Part shown: one piece after another, positions 26,446 to 35,188 of the stretch
Layout of the letters: every line of letters starts with the position of its first letter
How positions within the stretch are numbered: position 1 is the stretch's first letter
Assembly (NCBI RefSeq): GCF_030815415.1
Contig: NZ_JAUSWW010000001.1
Location: forward strand, 4,030,001-4,094,000
DNA length: 64,000 nucleotides
Direction: 5' to 3'
From: Streptomyces canus
GTDB taxonomy: Bacteria; Actinomycetota; Actinomycetes; Streptomycetales; Streptomycetaceae
Translations under genes and position numbers: made by a program
The notes under the pieces: model-generated
The model's input: the letters and a program-made list of their open reading frames with translations, nothing else
What the model was told of the DNA's origin: nothing
Database searches by the model: none

Positions 26446-27701
26446 TTCCCTTGCCCCTTCCGGTAGGGCAGGCCGTCCGCCTTCGGCATCCTCAGGCGCT
26501 GTGCGGACAGCGAGAGCACCAGCAGGGTGATGACGTACGGGCTGGCCGTCACGACCTGGTTCGGGACCTCGTTCGTGCTGGTGTACCAGATGAACATCAG
26601 GGCCGAGATCGCGGCGGTGATGGCGGCGGGGACGTACTTCTTCTTCCAGATGAGGTACGCGACGCCGAACACCAGCAGGATCGCCAGGAGCAGGATCAGC
26701 GCGTGGACGTTGGTCGTGCCGCCGCGCAGCTTGAGGCTGTCGGTGTAGCCGAACAGGCCCGCGCCGAGGGCGAGTCCGCCCGGCATCCAGTTGCCGAAGA
26801 TCATCGCGGCGAGACCGATGTAACCGCGCCCTGCCGTCTGGCCGTCGAGGTACACGTTGGACGACACGATCGACAGGAAGGCACCGCCGAGGCCGGCGAA
26901 GCCGCCAGAGATGATCACGGCGATGTACTTGTACTTGTAGACGTTGACACCGAGCGACTCGGCGGCGATCGGGTTCTCGCCGCAGGACCGCAGCCGCAGA
27001 CCGAAGGATGTGCGCCACAGCACGTACCAGGTGGCGGGTACGAGGGCGACCGCCACCACGGTGAGCGGAGACAGGTCGGTGATCAGGCCGCCGACCAGGC
27101 CGGCGATGTCGGAGACCAGGAACCAGTGCTTCTGGTTGAGGGTCTCCAGCCAGCTGGACAGGCCCGGGACGTCGAAGGTGCCCAGCGACTCGATCGGCGG
27201 GGACTGCTTGGAGGAGCCCTGCGGGGCCTCCTCGAAGGTGTACTTCGACAGATAGCGGGTGGTGCCCAGGGCCAGGATGTTCAGGGCCACACCGGAGACG
27301 ATGTGGTTGACGTTGAACGTCACCGTGGCGATGGCGTGCAGCACGGCACCGAGCGCGCCGCCGATGATGCCGACGAGCACGCCGGTCCAGGGACCCCACT
27401 GGTAGCCGGCCCAGGCTCCGAACCAGGTGCCGAGGATCATCATGCCCTCGAGGCCGATGTTGACGACGCCCGCGCGCTCGGCCCACAGACCGCCGAGGCC
27501 CGCGAGCCCGATCGGCACGGCGGAGCGCAGCGCGGTGGACATCTGGCCGGTCGAGGTGATGCCGTCCGCGCCGGTGATCAGGCGGACGACGGACGTCAGG
27601 ATGAGAACGCCCGAGATGATCAGGAGGACGACAGGCAGCGAGATACGGCGGCCGCCCTTTCCGGGCTTCGCCGGCGCCTTGGCGATGGTCGCGGTGCTCA
27701 T
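26442..27701 (-). CDS. Nucleoside ABC transporter permease (second subunit)
   Basis: 419 residues with 9-10 helices. The BPD_transp_2 (branched-chain/sugar-type) permease fold is marked by GLGGLWAERAGVVNIGLEGMMILG and GLGGAFLSIVSSNVYLDGQTAGRGYIGLAAMIFG. It pairs with the preceding permease as in the BmpA-NupOPQ/RnsABCD nucleoside importers. Its ATG shares one base with the stop of that gene. The C-terminus after the last helix is short and basic. Confidence 0.9.
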   Translation of the reverse strand: MSTATIAKAPAKPGKGGRRISLPVVLLIISGVLILTSVVRLITGADGITSTGQMSTALRSAVPIGLAGLGGLWAERAGVVNIGLEGMMILGTWFGAWAGYQWGPWTGVLVGIIGGALGAVLHAIATVTFNVNHIVSGVALNILALGTTRYLSKYTFEEAPQGSSKQSPPIESLGTFDVPGLSSWLETLNQKHWFLVSDIAGLVGGLITDLSPLTVVAVALVPATWYVLWRTSFGLRLRSCGENPIAAESLGVNVYKYKYIAVIISGGFAGLGGAFLSIVSSNVYLDGQTAGRGYIGLAAMIFGNWMPGGLALGAGLFGYTDSLKLRGGTTNVHALILLLAILLVFGVAYLIWKKKYVPAAITAAISALMFIWYTSTNEVPNQVVTASPYVITLLVLSLSAQRLRMPKADGLPYRKGQGK

Positions 27702-28819
27702 CAGACCGCCACCTCCTTCTTCGTGTTGGCGGCGGCCGCGGCGAGCTCCTCACCGACGCGCTTCTGCTGGCGGCGCAGACCCCAGGTGCGGACGACCTCG
27801 TAGGAGATGACGACCGCGAAGACGATCAGGCCCTGCATGATCGTGGCGATCTCCTTCTCGTACGGCTCGGGAGTCGCGTAGTCGAGAGCGGGGGACGCCT
27901 TGTCGAGGAAGGCCCACAGCAGCGCGGCGAGGGCAATGCCGCCGGGGTTGTTGCGGCCGAGCAGGGCGATGCCGATGGCGGTGAAGCCGAGGCCGGCCGG
28001 GAAGCTGAGGCTGTAGGTGTGGGCGTCGCCGAGCAGCAGCGGCAGGCCCGAGATGCCGGCGACCGCGCCGGAGATCAGCATCGCGGTGAGCACCATGCGC
28101 TTGGCGTTGACGCCGGAGGCCGCGGCGGCGGACTCGGACTCACCGGTGGCCCTGAGGTCGAAGCCGAAGCGGGTGCGGTTGAGGACGGCCCAGTAGCCGA
28201 TGCCCATGGCGACCGCGAGGAAGACCAGGCCGTAGATCTCGCCGACATCCGAGCCGAGGTTGATGCCGGGCACCCAGCCGGAGTCCTTCATCACGCCGGT
28301 CGTGACGTTGTCCCCGACCAGCACACCGAAGTTGTCGGTGAGGGTGAGGTAGCCGATGAGGCTGGTGGCGATCGAGTTGAGCATGATCGTCGAGACGACC
28401 TCGCTGACGCCCCGGGTCACCTTCAGCAGGCCCGCGATACCGGCCCACATGGCACCGGTGAGCGCGCCGACCAGGATCAGCAGCGGGACCTGGAGGGCCG
28501 ACGGCAGCGCCACGTGGGCGCCGACCACCGCGGTCATCATGGCGCCGAGGCGGTACTGGCCGTCGACGCCGATGTTGAACAGGTTCATCCGGAAGCCGAG
28601 GGCGACCGCGAGGGCGGCGATGTAGTACATCGACGCCTGGTTGATGATCAGAACCTGTACGTCGGAGAAGCCGGCCTGCTCCAGCATGAGCGTGTACGGC
28701 TCGATCGGGCTCTTGCCCGAGGCGATCAGCACGACCGAGGTCAGCAGGATCGCCGCGACGAGCGCCAGGGCCGGTCCGGCCACGGCGAGGAGCAGTCGCT
28801 CCTTGTCGAACTTCTTCAT
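27701..28819 (-). CDS. Nucleoside ABC transporter permease (first subunit)
   Basis: 372 residues. A single N-terminal helix is followed by the permease core: FRMNLFNIGVDGQYRLGAMMTAV and GFTAIGIALLGRNNPGGIALAALLWAFL. This is the first of two permeases of the nucleoside importer. Start ATG 28819 overlaps the ATPase stop by 4 nt, so expression is coupled. Confidence 0.9.
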   Translation of the reverse strand: MKKFDKERLLLAVAGPALALVAAILLTSVVLIASGKSPIEPYTLMLEQAGFSDVQVLIINQASMYYIAALAVALGFRMNLFNIGVDGQYRLGAMMTAVVGAHVALPSALQVPLLILVGALTGAMWAGIAGLLKVTRGVSEVVSTIMLNSIATSLIGYLTLTDNFGVLVGDNVTTGVMKDSGWVPGINLGSDVGEIYGLVFLAVAMGIGYWAVLNRTRFGFDLRATGESESAAAASGVNAKRMVLTAMLISGAVAGISGLPLLLGDAHTYSLSFPAGLGFTAIGIALLGRNNPGGIALAALLWAFLDKASPALDYATPEPYEKEIATIMQGLIVFAVVISYEVVRTWGLRRQQKRVGEELAAAAANTKKEVAV

Positions 28820-30462
28820 CGGGCCTCGTCCTCCGGGGCGCTCTCGTCCTCGACGTGCTCAAGGTGTCCGGTGGCGGCACCCGTCATGGCGGAGCCGAGC
28901 TCCTCCGGGGTGACGGTGGCCGGGTCGGCGTCGGCGACCAGCCTGCCGTTGTAGATCACGCGCAGGGTGTCCGACAGGCCGATGAGCTCGTCCAGGTCGG
29001 CGGAGATCAGCAGCACGGCCAGGCCCTCGCGGCGGGCGTCGCGGATGCGGTCCCAGATCTGGGCCTGTGCGCCGACGTCCACTCCGCGGGTGGGGTGGGC
29101 GGCGATCAGGAACTTCGGATTGTGGCTCATCTCGCGGCCGACGATCAGCTTCTGCTGGTTGCCGCCGGAGAGGGAGGCCGCGGTGACGTCGATGCCGGGG
29201 GTACGGACGTCGTACTCCTCTACGATGCGGCGGGTGTCGGCCTGGGCGGCCTTCGGGGTCAGCCAGAAGCCCTTGGCGTTGGGCGTCTCGGTGACATGGC
29301 CGAGGATGCGGTTCTCCCAGAGGGGGGCCTCCAGGAGCAGGCCCTGGCGGTGGCGGTCCTCGGGGATGTAGCCGACGCCGGACTCCCGGCGCTTGCGGGT
29401 GGCCCAGGAGGTGACGTCCTCGCCCTCGAAGAAGATGGCTCCGGAGTCGGCGTTCTTGGTGCCGATCAGGGCGTCGATGAGCTCGGTCTGGCCGTTGCCC
29501 TCGACACCGGCGATGCCCATGACCTCACCGGCGTGGATGGTGAAGGAGACGCCGTCGAGGACCTTCTTGACCTCGGCGCCGCCCACCTCGTCCATGAGCA
29601 GGGAGGCGGACGACTCGCCGAGCGTCAGCGCGCCCGAGGAGTACACGGTGAGGTTCTTGACCTCGACGACGGCCCGGTCGGTGACGGTCGACTCGGCGGT
29701 CTCCGGGGTGGGGAGCTCGCTGCCGACCATCATCTCGGCGAGCTGGCGCGGGGTGGTCTCGGACGGTACGGCGGTGCCGACCGTCGTGCCGCGGCGGATG
29801 ACGGTGATCTCGTCCGCGACGGAGAGGACCTCGCCCAGCTTGTGGGAGATGAAGATGACCGACAGGCCCTCGGACTTGAGCTCGCGCAGGTTGGCGAAGA
29901 GCGCGGCGACCTCCTGCGGCACGAGGACCGCGGTCGGCTCGTCGAGGATCAGGGTGTCGGCGCCGCGGAAGAGGACCTTGAGGATCTCCACGCGCTGACG
30001 TTCGGCGACACCGAGGTCCTCGACCAGGGCGTCGGGGCGGACGCCGAGGCCGTAGCGGTCGGAGATCTCCTTGATCTTCTTCCGGGCGGCGCCGCCGATG
30101 CCGTACAGCTTCTCGCTGCCCAGCACCACGTTCTCCAGAACCGTGAGGTTGTCGGCGAGCATGAAGTGCTGGTGGACCATGCCGATGCCGCGGGCGATGG
30201 CGTCGGCGGGGCTGCCGAAGCTCACCTGGGTGCCGCCGACCGCGATGGTGCCCTCGTCCGGCTTCTGCATGCCGTAGAGGATCTTCATCAGGGTCGACTT
30301 GCCGGCGCCGTTCTCACCGACGAGGGCGTGCACCGTGCCTTTTCGGACCGTCAGGTGGATGTCGTGGTTGGCGACGACACCGGGGAAGCGCTTGGTGATC
30401 CCCGCCAGCTCTACCGCGATCGTCGACGGTGCGGTGAGCGGAGGGCTGCTGGACGCGTCGAT
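28816..30462 (-). CDS. Nucleoside ABC transporter ATPase, apparent ATC start
   Basis: About 548 residues with two ABC cassettes, as in RnsB/NupO/XylG-type importers. First: Walker A GENGAGKST, signature VAERQRVEIL, Walker B LILDEPTAVL. Second: degenerate Walker A GVEGNGQTE, signature LSGGNQQKL, then AAHPTRGVDVGA. The first ATG/GTG/TTG in frame is the GTG at 30333, which would remove the strand before Walker A and the whole A-loop (AVELAGITKRFPGVVANHDI). The frame is open upstream to a stop at 30514 with no standard start. An AAGGAG at 30471-30476 sits 8 nt before ATC at 30462. I take that ATC as the likely start. A CTACGCGCGTAG palindrome is 30 bp further up. Confidence 0.85.
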   Translation of the reverse strand: MDASSSPPLTAPSTIAVELAGITKRFPGVVANHDIHLTVRKGTVHALVGENGAGKSTLMKILYGMQKPDEGTIAVGGTQVSFGSPADAIARGIGMVHQHFMLADNLTVLENVVLGSEKLYGIGGAARKKIKEISDRYGLGVRPDALVEDLGVAERQRVEILKVLFRGADTLILDEPTAVLVPQEVAALFANLRELKSEGLSVIFISHKLGEVLSVADEITVIRRGTTVGTAVPSETTPRQLAEMMVGSELPTPETAESTVTDRAVVEVKNLTVYSSGALTLGESSASLLMDEVGGAEVKKVLDGVSFTIHAGEVMGIAGVEGNGQTELIDALIGTKNADSGAIFFEGEDVTSWATRKRRESGVGYIPEDRHRQGLLLEAPLWENRILGHVTETPNAKGFWLTPKAAQADTRRIVEEYDVRTPGIDVTAASLSGGNQQKLIVGREMSHNPKFLIAAHPTRGVDVGAQAQIWDRIRDARREGLAVLLISADLDELIGLSDTLRVIYNGRLVADADPATVTPEELGSAMTGAATGHLEHVEDESAPEDEAR

Positions 30463-30470
30463 GGCGCACT

Positions 30471-30476
30471 CTCCTT
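30471..30476 (-). promoter_or_regulatory. Shine-Dalgarno AAGGAG deciding the ATPase start
   Basis: Reverse-strand AAGGAG, 8 nt before an in-frame ATC (30462) and far from the only standard start (GTG 30333). It argues for initiation at ATC. Confidence 0.55.
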
Positions 30477-30491
30477 GGGAAAGGGGCCGCT

Positions 30492-30503
30492 CTACGCGCG
30501 TAG
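30492..30503. promoter_or_regulatory. CTACGCGCGTAG palindrome upstream of nucleoside ABC operon
   Basis: Perfect copy of the 12-bp element found before add, 30-41 bp upstream of the ATPase start. Position suits a repressor site near the promoter or transcription start. Confidence 0.65.
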
Positions 30504-30579
30504 CGCCCCTGCTTTAAATAGTGCCCGGACCTGATCGTTCTTTTCTGACGGACGATCCGTTCCGAGCATTCTGCCGCGC

Positions 30580-30618
30580 GAACGGGGCGCGAGGAGCCAT
30601 CCTCTCCGCGCCCCGTTC
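30580..30618 (-). terminator. Hairpin terminator after first BMP gene
   Basis: GAACGGGGCGCG at 30580-30591 pairs with CGCGCCCCGTTC at 30607-30618; the loop itself pairs (AGGA/TCCT). It follows the BMP stop at 30677 on the minus strand, separating it from the ABC operon. Confidence 0.7.
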
Positions 30619-30676
30619 CGCGGCCGTAACGCTGCCATTACAGCGCTTCTTTGGCCAAGGCCTCTACCCGGAGAGG

Positions 30677-31723
30677 TCAGGAGGTCTTCACCGTGATGGT
30701 GCCGTCCTTGATGCCCTCGGACGCCTTCTTGATCGCGTCCTGGATCTTGGCGTTGTTCGCGAACTCCGGGTTGGAGTTGGAGACGCTCACGCCGCCGTTG
30801 GAGAGGCTGCCGCGGACGACGCCGGTCTCCGGCTTGCCGTCGTGGACGGACTTGGCGAGCTCGTAGACCGCGCCCTCGACGTTCTTCATGGCGGAGGTCA
30901 GGATCGAGGACTTGTACGCCTTCAGCGCGTCCTGCTTGTACTGGTCGGAGTCGACGCCGATCGCCCAGATCTTGTTGGCGTTGGCAGCCTTGATGACACC
31001 CTGGCCGGACAGGCCCGCGGCGGCGTAGACGACGTCGGCGCCGTCGTCGATCTGACCCTCGGCGGCACTCTCACCCTTGTCGGGGCTGGAGAAGCCACCC
31101 TCGGCGGCGGTCTCGGTCAGGTACTGCACCTTGACCGTGACGCCCTTCTTGGTGTCCTCGACGCCCTGCTTGTAGCCGGCCGCGAACTTGTGGATCAGCG
31201 GGACGTCCACGCCACCGATGAAGCCGACGGTGTTCGACTTGGTGGACAGGGCGGCCGCGACACCGGCCAGGTAGGAGGCCTGCTCCTCGGAGAAGACGAG
31301 GTCGGCGACGTTGTCGGCCTTGGTCTGCTCGTCGTCGACGATGCCGAAGGTGGTCTTCGGGAACTTGACCGCGGCTTCCTTGACGGCCGGCGCGTAGGCG
31401 AAGCCGACGCCGATGACCGGGTTGTAGCCCTGCTTGGCGAGGGTCTCCAGGCGCTGGACCTTGTCCGCCTCCGACTCGCCGTCCTGCGGCTCGACGGCGG
31501 TGGACTTGTAGCCGAACTCCTTGTCGGCCTTGTCCAGGCCGGCGGTGGCGGCGTCGTTGAAGGACTGGTCGCCCTTGCCGCCGACGTCGTACGCCAGGGC
31601 CAGGCCGAGGTTCTTGCTGTCGCTGCCCGACGACTCGCTGGACGAGCTGCCGCACGCGGACGCGGTGAGGGCGAGGGCTGCGGTTGCAACGCCTGCAATC
31701 GTGATACGGGACACCCGGCGCAT
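30677..31723 (-). CDS. BMP-family nucleoside-binding lipoprotein 1
   Basis: 348 residues. The ATG at 31723 has AAGGAG 11 nt upstream. Lipobox LTASAC, then a Ser-rich linker. The Bmp/Med fold: LALAYDVGGKGDQSFNDAA (Asp-Gln-Ser-Phe-Asn contacts the ribose), GYNPVIGVGFAYAPAVKEAA, SYLAGVAAAL, GGVDVPLIHKF and WAIGVDSDQY. This family (PnrA/BmpA) binds purine and other nucleosides outside the membrane and delivers them to the ABC importer encoded just downstream. Paralogue of the neighbour at 31955. A variant of the shared palindrome lies 56 bp upstream. Confidence 0.93.
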   Translation of the reverse strand: MRRVSRITIAGVATAALALTASACGSSSSESSGSDSKNLGLALAYDVGGKGDQSFNDAATAGLDKADKEFGYKSTAVEPQDGESEADKVQRLETLAKQGYNPVIGVGFAYAPAVKEAAVKFPKTTFGIVDDEQTKADNVADLVFSEEQASYLAGVAAALSTKSNTVGFIGGVDVPLIHKFAAGYKQGVEDTKKGVTVKVQYLTETAAEGGFSSPDKGESAAEGQIDDGADVVYAAAGLSGQGVIKAANANKIWAIGVDSDQYKQDALKAYKSSILTSAMKNVEGAVYELAKSVHDGKPETGVVRGSLSNGGVSVSNSNPEFANNAKIQDAIKKASEGIKDGTITVKTS

Positions 31724-31778
31724 GGAACGAGACTCCTTTGTGCAAGCGCCCAAACCAGGCGCTGGTTCCGCCGCAGCG

Positions 31779-31790
31779 TAACGCGCGTAG
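31779..31790. promoter_or_regulatory. TAACGCGCGTAG element upstream of BMP gene 1
   Basis: Matches 10 of 12 positions of CTACGCGCGTAG, with the ACGCGCGTAG core intact, 56-67 bp before the start. Confidence 0.55.
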
Positions 31791-31865
31791 ACCAGACGGA
31801 AAACCCCTTCTGTCCGGTCCGTTACCGAGCTGTGGCCACAGTTGGTGGACAGACTACGGACAGCA

Positions 31866-31896
31866 GTACGCCCCTTGCGGGAGGCAAGGGGCGTAC
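31866..31896 (-). terminator. Perfect hairpin after second BMP gene
   Basis: GTACGCCCCTTGC at 31866-31878 pairs over 13 bp with 31884-31896, 5-nt loop, beyond the stop of the BMP gene at 31955. Confidence 0.75.
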
Positions 31897-31954
31897 GAGC
31901 TGCAACGCTGCCCGGGCGGGCGTACGAAGGGCCCTTTCGGCCCCGCGTCGGGCC

Positions 31955-33037
31955 TTACGAAGTCTTCACCGTCACCTTGCCGTCGATGATGTCCTGCTTG
32001 GCCTTGTCCACCGCCGCGACGACCTCCGTCATGGCCTTGTACTTCGGGTTGGAGTCGGCGAAGCCCACGCCGCCGGACTTCAGGTCGCCGCGGACGACAC
32101 CGGTGAGCGGCTTGCCCTCGTGGACCGACTTGGCGAGCTCGTAGACCGCGCCGCCGACGTTCTTCAGCGCCGAGCCGAGGATGTAGTCCTTGTAGCTCTT
32201 CAGCGCGTCCTGGTTGTACTGGTCGGAGTCGACACCGATCGCCCAGACCTTCTTGGCGGCGGCCTCGGAGATCACGCCCTGGCCGGAGAGACCGGCGGCG
32301 TGGTAGATGACGTCGGCACCCTTCTCGATCTGACCACTGGCAGCCTCCTTGCCCTTGTCAGGGCTGGAGAAGCCGCCTTCCGCGGGCGTCTCGGTCAGGT
32401 ACTGCGACTCGATCTTGATGCTCGGGTCGACGGACTTGACGCCCTGGACGAAGCCCGCGCCGAACTTGTGGATCAGCGGGATGTCCACACCGCCGATGAA
32501 GCCGACGTGCTTGGCCTTGGAGGTCTTGGCGGCGGCGACGCCCGCGAGGTAGGAGGCCTGCTCCTCGGAGAAGACCATGTCGGCCACGTTGGCGGCCTTG
32601 GTCTGCTCGTCGTCGATGATCCCGAAGGTGGTCTTCGGGAACTTGGCGGCGACCTCCTTGACGGCCGGCGCGTAGATGTAGCCGACGCCGATCACCGGGT
32701 TGTAGCCGGCCTTGGCGAGCTCGGTCAGACGCTGGACCTTGTCCGCCTCCGACTCGCCGTCGCTCGGCTGGACGTCCCGGCCGCCCATCTTGAATTCCTT
32801 GTCGGCCTGCTGGAAGCCGGCGTAGGCGGCGTCGTTGAACGACTGGTCGCCACGGCCGCCGATGTCGTACGCCAGGCCGATGCCCTTGCCCGAGTACGAG
32901 CCGGACGAGGACGACTTCGACGCATCGTCGCTGCCGGCCTTCGTGCTGGACTCGCCACAGCCGACGGCCGCGAGCGCGATGACCGAAACGGCCACCACTG
33001 CTTGAGAGAACCTGGTCCTCCGAGATATGGAACGCAC
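31955..33037 (-). CDS. BMP-family nucleoside-binding lipoprotein 2
   Basis: 360 residues. The GTG at 33037 is chosen because GAAGGGG lies 8 nt upstream and it opens the signal RSISRRTRFSQAVVAV; lipobox LAAVGC. Same landmarks as the neighbour: GLAYDIGGRGDQSFNDAA, GYNPVIGVGYIYAPAVKE, GGVDIPLIHKFGAG, WAIGVDSDQYNQDALKSYK. About 60-65% identical by eye to the first BMP protein, a clear tandem duplication, each copy with its own terminator and upstream palindrome variant. Probably a second receptor with different nucleoside preference for the same permease. Confidence 0.93.
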   Translation of the reverse strand: MRSISRRTRFSQAVVAVSVIALAAVGCGESSTKAGSDDASKSSSSGSYSGKGIGLAYDIGGRGDQSFNDAAYAGFQQADKEFKMGGRDVQPSDGESEADKVQRLTELAKAGYNPVIGVGYIYAPAVKEVAAKFPKTTFGIIDDEQTKAANVADMVFSEEQASYLAGVAAAKTSKAKHVGFIGGVDIPLIHKFGAGFVQGVKSVDPSIKIESQYLTETPAEGGFSSPDKGKEAASGQIEKGADVIYHAAGLSGQGVISEAAAKKVWAIGVDSDQYNQDALKSYKDYILGSALKNVGGAVYELAKSVHEGKPLTGVVRGDLKSGGVGFADSNPKYKAMTEVVAAVDKAKQDIIDGKVTVKTS

Positions 33038-33120
33038 AGCAAGCACCCCTTCATCCCACGGCCCGTCGAACGGCCCGCTTTCCCCAATGCGCCGCCGATG
33101 GTGGCCATTTCGGCGCACAG

Positions 33121-33132
33121 TAACGCGCGTAG
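33121..33132. promoter_or_regulatory. TAACGCGCGTAG element upstream of BMP gene 2
   Basis: Identical 12-mer to the one before BMP gene 1, 84-95 bp before this start. Confidence 0.55.
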
Positions 33133-33281
33133 ACGAGGAGGGGAACGGGGTTCCTCGTGGCCGTTATCGAACCGTGCCGCCATCGGGTTACGTTCACCGC
33201 CCCCCGGTTACGCCCGGGTGACACAAGAGGACGAAGGGGTGCCAAACCGGCCACCCCTTCACAAGCTCTTCCACGGACCTC

Positions 33282-34502
33282 TCAGGAAACCCCATCGAGC
33301 AGCGCGGCGGCGGTGAACAGCTCCACGCCCGCCGTGATCGCCGACTCGTCGGCATCGAAGTCACCCTGGTGAAGATCCCGTACGGTCCGCTCCCCCGGGG
33401 TACGGACACCGAGCCGGGCCATGGCTCCCGGTACATGCTCCAGATACCAGGAGAAGTCCTCGCCGCCCAGGCTCTGCTCGGTGCCCTCGATCGAGGCGGC
33501 ACCGCGCCGGGCGGTCATGGCGTCCCGCAACAGATCGATGACGGCCGGGTCGTTGACCACGGGCGGCACACCACGCACGTAGTTGATCTCCGACTTGGCG
33601 CGATGCAGGTTGGCGACTTCGTCGATCGCGGCGACCACGACGTCGGGCGCCTCGCGCCAGGCCTCGATGTCCAGGCAGCGCACGGTGCCGGAGAGCTCGG
33701 CGTGCTGCGGAATGACGTTGGGCGCGTGCCCGGACTCGATCCGCCCCCAGGTCACGGCGAGCCCGGCACGGGTGTCGATCCGCCGGGCGACGATCGCCGG
33801 CACGTCGACGACGACCCGCGCGGCCGCGGTCACCAGGTCCGTCGTCAGATGAGGCCGCGCGGTGTGGCCGCCGGGTCCGCCGAGGGAGATCTCCAGCCGG
33901 TCGCAGGCGGAGGTGATGGCCCCGGCCCGCAGTCCGATCCGCCCGGCGTCCACCCGCGGGTCGCAGTGCACGGCGATGATCTGCCCGACGCCTTCCAGCA
34001 CCCCGCACTCGATGGCATCGGCGGCGCCACCGGGCAGCACTTCCTCGGCGGGCTGGAAGACCAGCCGCACGGGCCGCGGCAGCAGTCCCTGCCGATGCAG
34101 ATCGGCCAGGACGAGGCCGGCCCCGAGCACGACCGTCGTATGCACGTCATGCCCGCAGGCGTGGGCCCGGTCCGGCACGGTCGAGCGGTACGGGCAGTCA
34201 CTCTTCGTGTCCGGAATCGGCAGCGCGTCGATGTCGGCCCGCAGCGCGAGGGCGGGACGCCCGCCGCTCCAGTCCCCGATGTCACAGACGAGTCCGGTGC
34301 CTACCGCGAGCACACGCGGCCGCAGTCCGGCCTTCTCCAGCCGCGCCTTGATGGCGGCGGTCGTACGGAACTCCTGGTTGCCGAGCTCCGGGTGCATGTG
34401 CAAGTCACGCCGGAACGCGACAAGTTCGGCACGCAGCGACTCCGGCAGCGTGCCGGGAAGCGGAGCTTCCGCGGGAAGACCGGCCTCGGACTCTAGGGAC
34501 AT
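33282..34502 (-). CDS. M20-family amidohydrolase
   Basis: 406 residues. Metal motifs: ADIDALPI, HACGHDVHTTVVLGAG, FQPAEEVLPGGA with the catalytic Glu pair, HCDP and LGGEDFSWYL. The family (HipO/AbgA/N-acyl-amino-acid hydrolases) removes acyl groups from N-acylated amino acids or peptides using two metal ions. ATG 34502 is preferred; the GTG at 34514 has its AGAGG directly adjacent. It lies upstream of the BMP genes on the same strand but 244 bp away, so a functional link to nucleoside uptake is not evident. Confidence 0.88.
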   Translation of the reverse strand: MSLESEAGLPAEAPLPGTLPESLRAELVAFRRDLHMHPELGNQEFRTTAAIKARLEKAGLRPRVLAVGTGLVCDIGDWSGGRPALALRADIDALPIPDTKSDCPYRSTVPDRAHACGHDVHTTVVLGAGLVLADLHRQGLLPRPVRLVFQPAEEVLPGGAADAIECGVLEGVGQIIAVHCDPRVDAGRIGLRAGAITSACDRLEISLGGPGGHTARPHLTTDLVTAAARVVVDVPAIVARRIDTRAGLAVTWGRIESGHAPNVIPQHAELSGTVRCLDIEAWREAPDVVVAAIDEVANLHRAKSEINYVRGVPPVVNDPAVIDLLRDAMTARRGAASIEGTEQSLGGEDFSWYLEHVPGAMARLGVRTPGERTVRDLHQGDFDADESAITAGVELFTAAALLDGVS

Positions 34503-34905
34503 CAATTGCTTCACCCTCTGAAGGGTAGGACGCCGGGCCGACCAACTGCCCCTCGATCAACAAAAGTTCAACCCGTTAGGGGAAGAAAATCCGGCCGCTC
34601 GACGCATACGTATCGGCTGGGATGGGTAAACTCGGCCGACTTTCCGGCCGAGTGGATCATGTAATCCCCGGAGAGCGGCCCGGCAGAGGACATCCGGCCA
34701 CACCCGTCACTCATCCACTCCTCCCTCCACGGATACCACGCCCGGTGCCGCCCCGTCGGCTCTGTTCACCTGTCGGGACCGCGCCGCCCCGTAAATCCAC
34801 CCTGCCTCCATGGAGACGCTTGTTCCGGTCCCGGAATCATCACCGCCACGCGACGTTTCCGCCACGCGACGTGACGGCCGGCCCGGAGGGGAGCACCCTT
34901 CCCCT
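34503..34905. other. 403-bp intergenic region
   Basis: Divergent promoter space between the amidohydrolase and a small membrane-protein gene. It holds an 8-bp hairpin CTCGGCCG/CGGCCGAG at 34631-34652 and lower-GC stretches around 34550-34620 fit for promoters. Open frames here have poor codon bias and no homology I recognise. Confidence 0.5.
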
Positions 34906-35178
34906 ATGGAGGCATGCGGCTGCGGCGAGGACCAGATCCCACGGATGCTGGCGAAATTCGGCGTTCTGGGGGTGGCGGGCCTGGTCCTGGCGATCCTGGT
35001 GATCATGACGCTGGCGGGCTGGCTGCTGATGTCGGCGGTGTTGCTGTTCCAGCGGTGGCGGCACCCACCGCTGACGGTCGACGAACACGCGCCGGGCACC
35101 CTGGACGGATTCACCTGGACGACCGAGGACCCCGGCCTCCTTCGAGATCCTCACCCGGGGCCGGACGAGCCTCGCTAG
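34906..35178 (+). CDS. Small single-pass membrane protein
   Basis: 90 residues from ATG 34906, with GGAGGGGAG about 12 nt upstream. Short Cys-containing head (MEACGCGED), one hydrophobic segment near residues 22-48 (GVLGVAGLVLAILVIMTLAG, then WLLMSAVLLF), and a charged cytoplasmic or external tail. No family recognised. Ten bp before the methyltransferase gene, so probably co-transcribed. Confidence 0.55.
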   Translation: MEACGCGEDQIPRMLAKFGVLGVAGLVLAILVIMTLAGWLLMSAVLLFQRWRHPPLTVDEHAPGTLDGFTWTTEDPGLLRDPHPGPDEPR

Positions 35179-35188
35179 GGTCACCCCC

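Noticed and set aside
30521..33316. 931-codon plus-strand frame across the two BMP genes
   Set aside because: Antisense shadow: translation is Val/Leu/Asp/Gly-rich with no domain, while the opposite strand encodes two full lipoproteins with ribosome sites.
34622..35002. 126-codon plus-strand frame before the small membrane protein
   Set aside because: Pro/Arg-rich, no hydrophobic or conserved segment, overlaps the better-supported gene at 34906.
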